64,000 nt of DNA from an uncultured Marinoscillum sp. (GTDB taxonomy: Bacteria; Bacteroidota; Bacteroidia; Cytophagales; MED-G16), in NCBI GenBank assembly GCA_902523065.1, contig CABYXZ010000001.1, positions 1 to 64,000 of the forward strand, given 5' to 3'. The position numbers and the translations under genes were made by a program. The notes below the pieces were generated by a model. It searched no databases, was not told the origin of the DNA, and worked only from the letters and a program-made list of their open reading frames with translations. Of this stretch, positions 1 to 8,734 are shown piece by piece. The first letter of the stretch is position 1; each line of letters starts with the position of its first letter.

Positions 1-1
1 T

Positions 2-403
2 GTTCCAGATCTAGCAATGAATGCCGTAATTAAAATGTATTTAAATGGGGATTCGTTATCTGCTAATGAACCAGTAGATAAAGGTTCTACCATTGATTTG
101 GATGTTGGTGATGGATTTGGAAATCAAATTTTTAACGCTCCTGATTTAATTGGTTTGGATTTTGATGAAGCTAAATTTACAATAATTGGTTCTGGTTTAA
201 GATTAGGTTCTATTAATTATCAAGATAGTGGGTTTGTTTTCACAAAGTCTCTTAATGACGATGGAGATGAAGTTTACGAAAAAGAAGAAATTGAGCCGGG
301 AAGAGTATTCAAGCAATTTCCAGCAAAAGATATTATGGTTAAGATTGGAAGAAGAGTAAACCTTTGGATAGTACAAGATTCTATAAATGAAAAGAATCAA
401 TAA
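2..403 (+). CDS. PASTA-domain protein, C-terminal part (5' end outside window)
   Basis: The reading frame is open from the first bases of the window, so the start lies upstream and only about 133 C-terminal residues are seen. The first visible residues, VPDL, and the later NAPDLIGLDFDEAK stretch are typical openings of PASTA repeats, each followed by an alternating beta/alpha pattern and ending near FPAKDIMVKIGRRVNLWI. The next gene starts 17 bases before this one stops, so the two are probably cotranscribed. PASTA repeats bind peptidoglycan or muropeptides in other bacteria. Flavobacterial genomes often carry a short PASTA protein near ddl and rluD, but those neighbours are outside the window. 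An ATG at 17 exists but lies inside the first repeat and is unlikely to be the true start. Confidence 0.72.
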   Translation, partial: VPDLAMNAVIKMYLNGDSLSANEPVDKGSTIDLDVGDGFGNQIFNAPDLIGLDFDEAKFTIIGSGLRLGSINYQDSGFVFTKSLNDDGDEVYEKEEIEPGRVFKQFPAKDIMVKIGRRVNLWIVQDSINEKNQ

Positions 404-2147
404 AATACTATTCTTAATTTTATTAAGTAAATCATCCCTTTTTTGTCAAGATTTTATTTCGGTGAAAATAAATGAAAATATTTTCTCAAACCATACGAAT
501 GACACCATTCATTTACCTTTTTGGGATGACTTCTCAAAAAATAAAATTGATGATAATAATTGGAGTTTCTATGATGATATATCATTAAGAAATTATAATA
601 ACAATAATGCACCAAGTTTAAATGTTATTGAGCTAGATGGTTTAGATGCAGATGGTAATCCATACAATGAAATTTATGGACAAGGAGTTTCAGATATTAT
701 TATTTCTGATATAATAAACTTAAAGGATAAAAAAGATGAGGACTCCATATTTATGAGTTTTTTTTGGAACTATAATATAAATGGAGAGTTTCCGGACTAT
801 GAAGACTCTATAAAACTAGAATTCTTAAATAAAAATAATAATTGGGATTTAGTTTGGAGTAAAATAGGTGGTTCAGAAAACTTTCATGGTAATTATTTTA
901 AATATGAAATATTAAATATTAAAGAAAAATATTTACATAACAATTTCAAGTTTAAATTTTCAAATATTGGAAATTCAGAAGGACCATTTGATAGTTGGGT
1001 CCTAGACTACATTTATATAAATTCCAACAGAAATGAAAATGATTCAACATTTCTTGATAGAACACTCTCCTATTCTCCTTCAAAGTTATTTAAAGAGTAT
1101 TTTTCAATACCTATTAAACACTTTGATAAAGCTAACAATATAGTAGACTCCCTAGAGATAACAATCAATAATCTTGATGAAAATATTCAGCCTATTAATT
1201 ATTCCTATTTAGTTTCAACAGATAACCCATATTCCATAACTTTTATTGAAGAAAAAAAACAACTTAGTCCAATACTTATTGGATTTGAATCTAGGAAAAT
1301 AAAAACAAAAAATATTGATTTAATGAATATTGATGTAGAATCAGATTCTTTAAACATAAATTTAAAATTCTTCATAACCTCTGGAGATTCGATATATGCA
1401 AACACGAATTACCTAAATAATGATACATCATCTTATGATATATCTTTTTCAAATTATTATTCATATGACGATGGTACTCCGGAATTTGCTGCTGGTCTTA
1501 ATCAAAAAAACGCAGAACTTATAGTTGAATTTAAAACCCTCAAAAAAGATACTCTTACTCATTTAGCTTTAATTTTCCCAAATACAAACAATGAATATTC
1601 AGGAAATATTAACCTTATAGGATATAAAGATTATAATGATGAAAAGTTATTTAATCAAACTGAGTTTATATCATATGACAATAAGAAATTAAATCTTTTT
1701 AAATTAAAAAATCCAGTCTTGGTTGAAGACACATTTTATGTTGGGTTCAAACAAAATAATAATAATTTTCTTCCAGTTGGCTTAGATAAAAATACAAATT
1801 CATCCAACAAGATTTTTTATAAAGTTGATGGAATGTGGAATCAAAATACCGTAATTAATGGTAGTCTTATTATAAGGCCTGTCTTTGGAAAAACCAATTA
1901 TGTACTAACGTCAATAAACGAGATTGAAATCGAGAGAGATCTAAATATATATCCTAATCCAAGTAATGGGAAATTTTATTTAAGTGAAGCAGCAGATATA
2001 ATTTTTATTTTAAATTCTGAGGGGAAAAAAATTATGAATTTAAAATCAACTAATGAGATTCATTTAGAAAATTATCCTAAAGGAAATTATATAATAATAA
2101 TACAAAAAAACTCTTTTGTAACAACAAAAAAGATCATATTAAACTAG
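387..2147 (+). CDS. Secreted protein with T9SS type A sorting domain
   Basis: The 586-residue product begins with a signal peptide (basic MKRINK, hydrophobic core, likely cleavage after about residue 20). The last 70 residues or so form a type A C-terminal sorting domain: a YPNPSNGKFYL opening, a central IIFILNSEGKKI strand and a KGNYIIIIQ strand before the end. Known T9SS cargo with this domain crosses the outer membrane through the type IX machinery and is released or anchored on the surface. The central approximately 480 residues are rich in Asn, Asp, Ser and aromatic residues and look like beta-sandwich modules; I recognise no catalytic motif. It overlaps the PASTA gene by 17 bases and meets the convergent HAD gene with a 14-base overlap. 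The substrate or role is unknown. Confidence 0.85.
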   Translation: MKRINKILFLILLSKSSLFCQDFISVKINENIFSNHTNDTIHLPFWDDFSKNKIDDNNWSFYDDISLRNYNNNNAPSLNVIELDGLDADGNPYNEIYGQGVSDIIISDIINLKDKKDEDSIFMSFFWNYNINGEFPDYEDSIKLEFLNKNNNWDLVWSKIGGSENFHGNYFKYEILNIKEKYLHNNFKFKFSNIGNSEGPFDSWVLDYIYINSNRNENDSTFLDRTLSYSPSKLFKEYFSIPIKHFDKANNIVDSLEITINNLDENIQPINYSYLVSTDNPYSITFIEEKKQLSPILIGFESRKIKTKNIDLMNIDVESDSLNINLKFFITSGDSIYANTNYLNNDTSSYDISFSNYYSYDDGTPEFAAGLNQKNAELIVEFKTLKKDTLTHLALIFPNTNNEYSGNINLIGYKDYNDEKLFNQTEFISYDNKKLNLFKLKNPVLVEDTFYVGFKQNNNNFLPVGLDKNTNSSNKIFYKVDGMWNQNTVINGSLIIRPVFGKTNYVLTSINEIEIERDLNIYPNPSNGKFYLSEAADIIFILNSEGKKIMNLKSTNEIHLENYPKGNYIIIIQKNSFVTTKKIILN

Positions 2148-2778
2148 AGATGTAATTAATTAAATCCTTTTTATTTTCAACATGGTATCCGTCAATTCCA
2201 TTTAATTTTGCAGAAGTAATATTTTCTTTCATATCATCAAAAAATAATATATCTGATGGTCTATATCCACATTCATCTATTACCATTTCATAAATTTTTT
2301 TTTCAGGTTTCCTGCAAAACATTTCATGGGAATAAAAAACTTTGTCAAAAAATTTATTGAAACCATAGCCATATTCATTAACCATAAGTTTTTCAAAATA
2401 ATTTTTATGAATTGAATTAGTATTACTTAGTACCATAAGAGAAAAACGGTTTCTTAATTTAAAAATTGATTCTAGTACGTCGGTATTAATATTAAGAATT
2501 ACTAGATTCCATATTCTATTAAACTCATTATTATCAAGTTTTACATTCAAATTTTTAATTATTTCGTTTCTAAAGAATTCTTCTTTAATAGATCCTTTTT
2601 CAAATTCAAAAAAGATATTTTTTTTCTTTAACCCCTTTTTAAGAAATCTATAATCAATAAATTCAAATTCGTTGGAAGGTTTGTTATTTGAAATTCTAGA
2701 AAATTCATTTATAGTTCTAGAAGGATTAATGTTAATAATAACCCCACCCAAATCAAATATTAGACATTTATATTTCAT
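2134..2778 (-). CDS. HAD-superfamily hydrolase (subfamily IA, YihX-like)
   Basis: The 214-residue protein carries the HAD motifs in order: motif I as FDLGGV (nucleophile Asp9, with Gly at the usual second Asp, as seen in YihX-like members), motif II as LSNTNS (Ser118), motif III Lys157 in CRKPEK, and motif IV FFDDMKEN (Asp181/182). Residues 15-90 form the helical cap expected of subfamily IA. Members dephosphorylate small phosphorylated metabolites such as sugar phosphates; the substrate cannot be read from the sequence. The stop codon lies within the 3' end of the convergent T9SS gene. It is cytoplasmic, with no signal peptide. Confidence 0.85.
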   Translation of the reverse strand: MKYKCLIFDLGGVIININPSRTINEFSRISNNKPSNEFEFIDYRFLKKGLKKKNIFFEFEKGSIKEEFFRNEIIKNLNVKLDNNEFNRIWNLVILNINTDVLESIFKLRNRFSLMVLSNTNSIHKNYFEKLMVNEYGYGFNKFFDKVFYSHEMFCRKPEKKIYEMVIDECGYRPSDILFFDDMKENITSAKLNGIDGYHVENKKDLINYISSLI

Positions 2779-2885
2779 TAAATGCTAAAATAAATAATTA
2801 TTAAAGCATAATACATTTAATTAAATCTTTATAGTTTTGAGGGAATTTTTCTAATGAAAATTAATTCATTTCTCAATTATTGAGA

Positions 2886-2959
2886 GGGCCCATAGCTCAG
2901 TTGGTTAGAGCGCCCGGCTCATAACCGGTAGGTCCCAGGTTCAAGCCCTGGTGGGCCCA
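2886..2959 (+). tRNA. tRNA-Met (anticodon CAT)
   Basis: This is a 74-nt cloverleaf. The acceptor stem GGGCCCA pairs with TGGGCCC and the discriminator base is A. The D arm is GCTC...GAGC, the anticodon loop is CTCATAA, and the T arm is CAGG-TTCAAGC-CCTG. The encoded 3' end continues as CA, so CCA is probably added after transcription. The CAT anticodon fits elongator Met; initiator is less likely because the three G:C pairs typical of initiator tRNA are absent from the anticodon stem. A lysidine-modified Ile tRNA also carries CAT and cannot be fully excluded. The anticodon stem has a mismatch at its outer pair. Confidence 0.93.
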
Positions 2960-2970
2960 CAATTATGAGA

Positions 2971-3489
2971 TTAAACCGCTAAATCAGGTTTGATTTGAGA
3001 TAACCATTTATCTACTCTTTCGTCTGTCATCTCATGTTGGTTATCATCATCAATTACTAGTCCATAAAAATCACCATCAGGATTAACACCAAGTGACTCA
3101 TCAAAATCATATCCTTCAGTTGACCATGATCCAAAAACCTTACCACCATTCTTTAGAACAACTTCAGCTAGAATACCAATACCGTCTACAAAACTATCAG
3201 GATAACCAAGTTGATCACCTAATCCAAAATATGCGGTTTTAATTCCAGTAAAATCTATTTTTTTGAACTCAGGAAAGAAGTAATCCCAATCACTTTGAAG
3301 CTCACCAATATACCATGTGGGAACACCAATAAGGATTATTTTATACTTTCTAAAATCTTCCGGGGATACAGAATTAACTTCTAATAAATCTACTGAACCC
3401 TCTCCTATTTTCTCATGTAAACTCTTTGCAACACTCTCAGTAGCTCCGGTATCAGATCCATATATAATTGCGATACTATTTTGTGACAT
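2971..3489 (-). CDS. fldA: Flavodoxin
   Basis: The 172-residue protein has the FMN phosphate-binding loop near the N terminus (YGSDTGATE, residues 10-18) followed by the flavodoxin-like alternating fold. The WYIGELQSDWDYF stretch around residue 60 and the FGLGDQ loop near residue 90 match the two isoalloxazine-contacting loops of long-chain flavodoxins. Flavodoxin is a cytoplasmic one-electron carrier that can replace ferredoxin under iron limitation. It stands alone, convergent with tRNA-Met 11 bases away and divergent from an acyl-CoA dehydrogenase gene. The start codon is preceded by an A/T-rich leader without a Shine-Dalgarno motif. Confidence 0.92.
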   Translation of the reverse strand: MSQNSIAIIYGSDTGATESVAKSLHEKIGEGSVDLLEVNSVSPEDFRKYKIILIGVPTWYIGELQSDWDYFFPEFKKIDFTGIKTAYFGLGDQLGYPDSFVDGIGILAEVVLKNGGKVFGSWSTEGYDFDESLGVNPDGDFYGLVIDDDNQHEMTDERVDKWLSQIKPDLAV

Positions 3490-3583
3490 TTTTTAATTAA
3501 TTTTAAATTAAAGCAGAGAGATCAACCATATCTCAGGATACTTTTTATGTCTGCAATATTAAGTTGTTAATGCATAATAAAAA

Positions 3584-4759
3584 ATGAAAAAAGATAATTT
3601 TAAATCTCCTGATTTTTATAACATTGATACGTTATTTAATGAGGAACAGTTACTAATAAGAGACACTGTTAGGGAGTGGGTAAAAGAGAATATAAGCCCT
3701 ATAATTGAAGATTGTGCCTTATCTGGTAATTTTCCAAAAGATATTGTAAAGAAGTTAGCTGAAATAGGTGGGTTTGGTGGCTTTTTACCAACAAATTATG
3801 GTGGCTCAGAAATAGATTTTACCTCATACGGATTGATGATGCAAGAATTGGAAAGAGGTGACTCATCAATAAGAGTTTTAAGTTCAGTTCAATCATTGGT
3901 AATGAACACAATCTATTCACTCGGTTCAGATGATCAAAAACAAAAATATTTACCTGAACTTGCTAGTGGTGAATTAATAGGAAGCTTTGGGATGTCTGAA
4001 CCAAATCACGGTTCAGATCCTTCCTCTATGAAAAGTCACTATTCAGAGGAAAAAGATTATTATATAGTAAACGGATCAAAAATGTGGATTGGTCACGCAC
4101 CAATCTGTGATGTAGCTGTAATATGGGCAAAAAGTAAATCAAATAAGTATGCTGGGTTCATTGTTGAAAGAAGTACTGAAGGTTTTAGTACTGCTAAAAT
4201 TGAAAAAAAATGGTCATTTAGAGCTTCTGAAACAGGTGAATTAATATTTCAAAATATGAAAGTTCCAAAAGATAATATTCTTACAGAAACTGATAATATT
4301 AAGATATTATTTGACAGATTAAATATTGGAAGATTTGGAGTGGCCTGGGGAAGTTTAGGAATAGCGATGGAGTGTTATGATGTTGCTCTAAGATATTCAA
4401 ATGAAAGAAATCAGTTTGGCAAATCAATTAGTTCTTACCAGCTCGTACAACAAAAATTAGTTAAAATGGTAACCGAAATAACTAAATCTCAGATTTTAAC
4501 ATGGAGGTTAGGACTACTCATGGACAATGGAAATGCATCTTTTGAACAAATATCTTTAGCAAAAAAGGTGAATGTAGAAATGGCTTGTGAAGTTGCAAAA
4601 ATATCCAGATCAATTCTTGGTGGAATGGGAATAACAGGTGAATACCCAATTATGAGACATATAAATAATCTTGAGGCTCTAGTGACCTACCAGGGAACTG
4701 ACGAAATTCATACACTAATAATAGGAAAGAAAATTACAGGAGTTTCAGCGATCAAATAA
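3584..4759 (+). CDS. Acyl-CoA dehydrogenase, glutaryl-CoA dehydrogenase-like, with Gln at the catalytic-base position
   Basis: The 391-residue protein has the full acyl-CoA dehydrogenase layout: N-terminal helical domain, middle beta domain with FGMSEPNHGSDPSSM and MWIGHAPICDVAVIWAK, and C-terminal helical FAD-binding domain with ILGGMGITGEYPIMRH. These motifs are closest to glutaryl-CoA dehydrogenase, which oxidises and decarboxylates glutaryl-CoA in lysine and tryptophan breakdown. In that family the catalytic base is Glu in a TYEGTHDIH motif (Glu370 in the human mature enzyme). Here the motif reads TYQGTDEIH, with Gln370 encoded by CAG at 4691-4693. The frame is otherwise intact. The gene may encode an impaired or altered enzyme, or one that uses another base. 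Flavodoxin lies divergently upstream. Confidence 0.88.
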   Translation: MKKDNFKSPDFYNIDTLFNEEQLLIRDTVREWVKENISPIIEDCALSGNFPKDIVKKLAEIGGFGGFLPTNYGGSEIDFTSYGLMMQELERGDSSIRVLSSVQSLVMNTIYSLGSDDQKQKYLPELASGELIGSFGMSEPNHGSDPSSMKSHYSEEKDYYIVNGSKMWIGHAPICDVAVIWAKSKSNKYAGFIVERSTEGFSTAKIEKKWSFRASETGELIFQNMKVPKDNILTETDNIKILFDRLNIGRFGVAWGSLGIAMECYDVALRYSNERNQFGKSISSYQLVQQKLVKMVTEITKSQILTWRLGLLMDNGNASFEQISLAKKVNVEMACEVAKISRSILGGMGITGEYPIMRHINNLEALVTYQGTDEIHTLIIGKKITGVSAIK

Positions 4760-4766
4760 TTTAAAT

Positions 4767-5336
4767 CTACATTTTTTTACCAAGAAAATGATTAACACCT
4801 CTTGGAAGTGGATTCCCTGAAGATCTCCTATACGAAACAATTTGACCTATATGATAGAGGGAGTCAGAAATTGGACCGTGAAAAAGATTATAAAAATCAA
4901 ATCCATTTTTACCAAATCTTATTTTAGAATTTTGAAAATCATCCTCTTCGTATTTTGAAACTATATCGATTGATTCCTTAGTTAATTTTAATGTGTTTTC
5001 TCTTAATTTCTCGAATGATAATTCGGGATAAGACTCAGATCTTTTAACCTCAATATCTTTTATTCCACTATTTATAATTATAGCTAACACATATATATGT
5101 TCAAGAGTTGCTCTAGTTGAAATTCCTGTATCAGAAGGTTTATATATCAGATCGTTTTCTCTTAAACCTTCTGTTGACCAGTAGTACCTAAAACCTACTG
5201 CATGTAGAAATCTAGAAATTATTGCATTCTCTGAATAATTTTCATCAAACTCTTTAATCTCATAGAAATAATTATTTTCTTGGGAATACATTTGCATCGA
5301 GATTAATAAAAAAAATATAATTGTTAATTTCCTCAA
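4767..5336 (-). CDS. Exported DinB-family protein
   Basis: The 189-residue product starts with a clear signal peptide (MRKLTIIFFLLISMQMYSQ), so it is probably periplasmic. The mature part resembles DinB four-helix bundles: a helix with an early His (RFLHAVGFRYYW), a central helix with HIYVLAIIIN, and a C-terminal helix with LYHIGQIVSYRRSSGNPLP. The three histidines usually ligate a divalent metal in this fold. Many DinB proteins are cytoplasmic thiol transferases, so the export is notable but common in Bacteroidota. Its start overlaps the stop of the upstream mechanosensitive channel gene by 4 bases (ATGA), so the two form one operon. The substrate is unknown. Confidence 0.75.
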   Translation of the reverse strand: MRKLTIIFFLLISMQMYSQENNYFYEIKEFDENYSENAIISRFLHAVGFRYYWSTEGLRENDLIYKPSDTGISTRATLEHIYVLAIIINSGIKDIEVKRSESYPELSFEKLRENTLKLTKESIDIVSKYEEDDFQNSKIRFGKNGFDFYNLFHGPISDSLYHIGQIVSYRRSSGNPLPRGVNHFLGKKM

Positions 5337-6217
5337 TCAGACTTTGATTTAATGTGAACATCTCTCTGAGGGAAAGGAATCTTAATATTATTCTCTTTAA
5401 ATTTTTTAAAGATTGCATAATTAATTTCACTTCTTATAAATTCAGGTTTATCAGTATGGGAAGATGTCCAAATACCAAGCTTAAAGTCTAAAGAACTATC
5501 TCCAAACTTTTCAAAAAATACTCTTGGCTTAGGTTCTTTCTGAACGTTAGGGTTTTCATCAGCAACCTCCATTAATAATTTTTTAACAATTTCTGGATCT
5601 TCGTCATAACTTACTCCCACAGGTATTCTAAATCTTATTATTCTATTATTATGACTCCAGTTTATTACCTGGCTTGAAATAAACTCTGAGTTAGGAACAA
5701 TTATAGAAATATTATCATTAGTGACAATTGTTGTAGACCTTAAAGAAATATTGACAATATCACCACTAACCTCTCCTACTTCTACCCTGTCACCTACTTT
5801 TATTGGTTCTTCGACAAGTATTGTCAATCCACTAATTAAGTTATCGGTTACTTTTTGAAATCCAAAACCAATACCCACACCTAATGCTCCAGCAAGTAAA
5901 CTTAAAGCACTCAAATCAATCCCAACTGCCTGAATAATAATGATTGTACCTATGAGCATCATTGTTATTCTAACTCCGTTTGCTATTGACTCTCTGAATG
6001 ATTTTTTAAGTTTTGACCTTGCTAAAATCTTATTCAATAAAAGAAGTCTAACATTTTTGGATACAACTATAAGCAGATAGAAACTAGCAAAAAATATAAC
6101 TATAGTACCAATACTTACCTCTGAATCACCAATCTTAAAAAGAGTTCTATTAAAAATGAAAAGAAACTCTGAAATTACATTAAGTACTCTAGATAAAAAA
6201 TCGTTGAAATAATCCAT
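5333..6217 (-). CDS. mscS: MscS-family small-conductance mechanosensitive channel
   Basis: The 294-residue protein has three predicted membrane helices. The third (about residues 92-125) is the glycine- and alanine-rich pore helix, LLAGALGVGIGFGFQ. It is followed by the MscS beta domain with VEEPIKVGDRVEV and VNISLRSTTI, and a C-terminal alpha/beta portion ending in the FPQRDVHIKS sequence typical of MscS. Such channels open under membrane tension and release solutes during hypo-osmotic shock. Length and domain order match the E. coli MscS type. The downstream DinB gene overlaps by 4 bases. Confidence 0.93.
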   Translation of the reverse strand: MDYFNDFLSRVLNVISEFLFIFNRTLFKIGDSEVSIGTIVIFFASFYLLIVVSKNVRLLLLNKILARSKLKKSFRESIANGVRITMMLIGTIIIIQAVGIDLSALSLLAGALGVGIGFGFQKVTDNLISGLTILVEEPIKVGDRVEVGEVSGDIVNISLRSTTIVTNDNISIIVPNSEFISSQVINWSHNNRIIRFRIPVGVSYDEDPEIVKKLLMEVADENPNVQKEPKPRVFFEKFGDSSLDFKLGIWTSSHTDKPEFIRSEINYAIFKKFKENNIKIPFPQRDVHIKSKSD

Positions 6218-6292
6218 TCAGATTGAAATTTAAAATTTAAAAATTAGAATATTAAGTTTCAAAGATTATTTTTTTTAAATTGATTAATTAAT

Positions 6293-7609
6293 ATGGAAAA
6301 TCAAAAAACCATTTTTGGACATCCTTACGGGTTATATGTTCTCTTCTTCACTGAACTCTGGGAAAGATTTTCTTACTATGGAATGAGGGCTCTTCTTGTA
6401 TTATTTTTAATATCCGAGACATCAAGCGAGAATCCTGGTTATGGTTGGACAAATGAGGAGGCTCTTTATTTATATGGTTGGTACACTATGCTGGTTTATG
6501 TTGCAGGGATACCTGGAGGATGGATAGCAGATAACATACTCGGTCAAAAAAAGACAGTAATGTTAGGTGGAGCTCTGTTAGTTCTAGGTCACAGCATCCT
6601 TGCAATCGATAATTTAACTGCATTTTATGCTGGTCTGGGATTTATAATATTAGGAGTTGGTGGATTAAAGCCAAATATTTCAACAATGGTGGGAGGATTA
6701 TATAAAGATGAGGACAAAAAAGATATAGGATTCAAGATTTTTTATATGGGCATTAATATTGGTGCATTTTTATCGGCACTAATAATTGGTGGTATAGGAG
6801 AAGAATGGGGATGGCATTATGGTTTTGGTTTAGCTGGTGTTGGGATGTTACTTGGTCAACTTGTTTTTATGTGGGGTCAAAAATATCTAGTTGGCGTTGG
6901 AGAATTTATCGGAAAAAATGATAGCCCTGATAAAGAATTAATGAATAAACCTCTAACAAATATTGAGAAAGATAGAGTAAAGGTTCTTCTTTTATCATTT
7001 TTGATAGTTGTTGTCTTCTGGGGAGCCTTTGAGCAGGCAGGTGGATTGATGAACATTTATGCATCAGAAAAAACTGATAGAATGATTACATCATTAAATT
7101 TCGAAGTACCAGCAACGTGGTTCCAATCTTTAAATGCCGGATTCATCGTTTTATTTGCTGTTTTAGTGGGTAAGTTTTGGGCATGGTGGAAGTCATTAGG
7201 TAGAGAGTCAGCACTTTTATTTCAAATGGCTGTAGGTGTAGTAATTATGGCGTTTGGATTTTTAGTTATGGCTGAAGCAGCAGCTGAATTTGAAAAAAAT
7301 GGATCAAGTGCAATGTACTACCTTGTAATTGCTTATTTACTTCACACATTGGGAGAGTTGTGTACTTCACCTACTGTGATGGCACTTATTACAAAACTAG
7401 CTCCAATAAAATACGCATCATTAATGATGGGTACATATTTTGCATGTACTGGGTTCGGAAATAAGTTAGCAGCTGAATTAGGAAAATGGGCACAGACAGC
7501 TGGAGAGTATGATATATTTCTAGGGATATTTATCTTCTGCTCCCTTTTTGGTTTACTAGTAATATTATTATTAAAACCTTTAAAGAGACTGACACACGGT
7601 CTAGATTAA
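6293..7609 (+). CDS. POT/PTR-family proton-coupled oligopeptide transporter
   Basis: The 438-residue multi-pass protein opens with the POT signature FFTELWERFSYYGMRALLVLFL at residues 18-39, where the ExxERFxYYG motif couples protons to peptide transport. A second family motif, FYMGINIGAFLSALIIGGIGE, appears near residue 150. The C-terminal half retains LHTLGELCTSPTVMALITKLAP, which contains another conserved Glu. It is shorter than many 14-helix homologues and probably has 12 to 13 helices. The protein would import di- and tripeptides across the inner membrane. The stop overlaps the convergent PLP-enzyme gene by 4 bases. Confidence 0.93.
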   Translation: MENQKTIFGHPYGLYVLFFTELWERFSYYGMRALLVLFLISETSSENPGYGWTNEEALYLYGWYTMLVYVAGIPGGWIADNILGQKKTVMLGGALLVLGHSILAIDNLTAFYAGLGFIILGVGGLKPNISTMVGGLYKDEDKKDIGFKIFYMGINIGAFLSALIIGGIGEEWGWHYGFGLAGVGMLLGQLVFMWGQKYLVGVGEFIGKNDSPDKELMNKPLTNIEKDRVKVLLLSFLIVVVFWGAFEQAGGLMNIYASEKTDRMITSLNFEVPATWFQSLNAGFIVLFAVLVGKFWAWWKSLGRESALLFQMAVGVVIMAFGFLVMAEAAAEFEKNGSSAMYYLVIAYLLHTLGELCTSPTVMALITKLAPIKYASLMMGTYFACTGFGNKLAAELGKWAQTAGEYDIFLGIFIFCSLFGLLVILLLKPLKRLTHGLD

Positions 7610-8673
7610 CCCATAATCGAATGTTTATTTCCTTCAATAAAAAAATCCTGCATTTTATCAACAGTTAAGCAAGAATGTACAGGTATTATTGAAACTAGAT
7701 CTCCTATTGTAAAATTTTGAGTATTCTCAACTTTAACAATCCCATGTTCCTGTGATAATGATTTAACTATTCCAACTCTATTTTTTTCATTCCATAAATT
7801 CTCATAATTATAGACATATCCATAGCACTGTCTATCATCTATATGTACAGAATCTTTAGAAAAATGAACTGATCCGCCGTATATCAAAATTTCATTTCTC
7901 TCCTTATAAATTGAAACAACAGGACATATCATTCTCAGAGCAATGTCTTCAATCTTACATGATCCTATCAAATGCTGAAATAAATCATAAAAGATAAAAT
8001 TACCTGGTCTTATTTCTGTTATAAAACTTGGGTAATAATTAACTAAACTGTTCGATGGTGTGTCCCCAACTGAAAATTCACAATTTTTATATGACTCGCT
8101 AAGTTTACTAAGTTTCATTATTGATTTTTTGTATTTTTCAATAATGTCACTCTCAGATCTAGAGTTGTATGTATCTCCAAAATGAGATACAAAACCATTA
8201 AAATTTAATTTAATATCATCAGAACAATGGTTAATTATTTTATCTATATCTTCAAGATTCTTATATATAATTCCAGCTCTTTTATATCCAACATCAATTT
8301 TTATGTAGATAATTACATTCCTAGTCAGTTTGTCCGATAAATGTTCTAAGACAATATAATTATCAACCAAAAGACCAAGCTTACATTTCTCAGAAATATT
8401 ATTTAAGGTTTCTATTTCAAGGATATTAACTGGAAAAGCAATGAGAATATCATTCCAATCTTTACTAAAATATTTTGCCATGGAAATTGATGAAACAGTT
8501 ATCCTATCAATGCCTTGATTTTTATACCATTTTCCAACTTCTAATGATTGATGGGTTTTAAAGTGTGGTCGCATAATTAAATTATTTCTATCGGCCCTAT
8601 CTTTAATTTTTGAAATATTGGTTATTGAAATTTTTTTATTGAGCAATAAAGTTGGTCTAGTAACATCTAACAT
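7606..8673 (-). CDS. D-threonine aldolase / D-serine dehydratase-like PLP enzyme
   Basis: The 355-residue protein matches the alanine-racemase-fold DSD1/D-threonine aldolase family. The PLP lysine lies in RPHFKTHQS (Lys39), and the C-terminal beta domain has SQEHG and a PVHSC metal site (His333, Cys335), corresponding to the His and Cys zinc or manganese ligands of the family. Known members split D-threonine to glycine and acetaldehyde, or dehydrate D-serine to pyruvate; which reaction occurs here is not decided. It is cytoplasmic and transcribed alone, convergent with the peptide transporter and divergent from the ECF sigma factor gene. Confidence 0.85.
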   Translation of the reverse strand: MLDVTRPTLLLNKKISITNISKIKDRADRNNLIMRPHFKTHQSLEVGKWYKNQGIDRITVSSISMAKYFSKDWNDILIAFPVNILEIETLNNISEKCKLGLLVDNYIVLEHLSDKLTRNVIIYIKIDVGYKRAGIIYKNLEDIDKIINHCSDDIKLNFNGFVSHFGDTYNSRSESDIIEKYKKSIMKLSKLSESYKNCEFSVGDTPSNSLVNYYPSFITEIRPGNFIFYDLFQHLIGSCKIEDIALRMICPVVSIYKERNEILIYGGSVHFSKDSVHIDDRQCYGYVYNYENLWNEKNRVGIVKSLSQEHGIVKVENTQNFTIGDLVSIIPVHSCLTVDKMQDFFIEGNKHSIMG

Positions 8674-8734
8674 ATACCTAGATAGTATTATTTATTTTAA
8701 TTTGTTATAATTTACACAATCTGTATAAAATACT

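Noticed and set aside
2871-2972. Short similar sequences on both sides of tRNA-Met (CAATTATTGAGA and CAATTATGAGA) and a 7-bp palindrome before it, as possible attachment sites
   Set aside because: They are short and AT-rich, the copies differ, and there is no integrase or foreign-looking cargo nearby.
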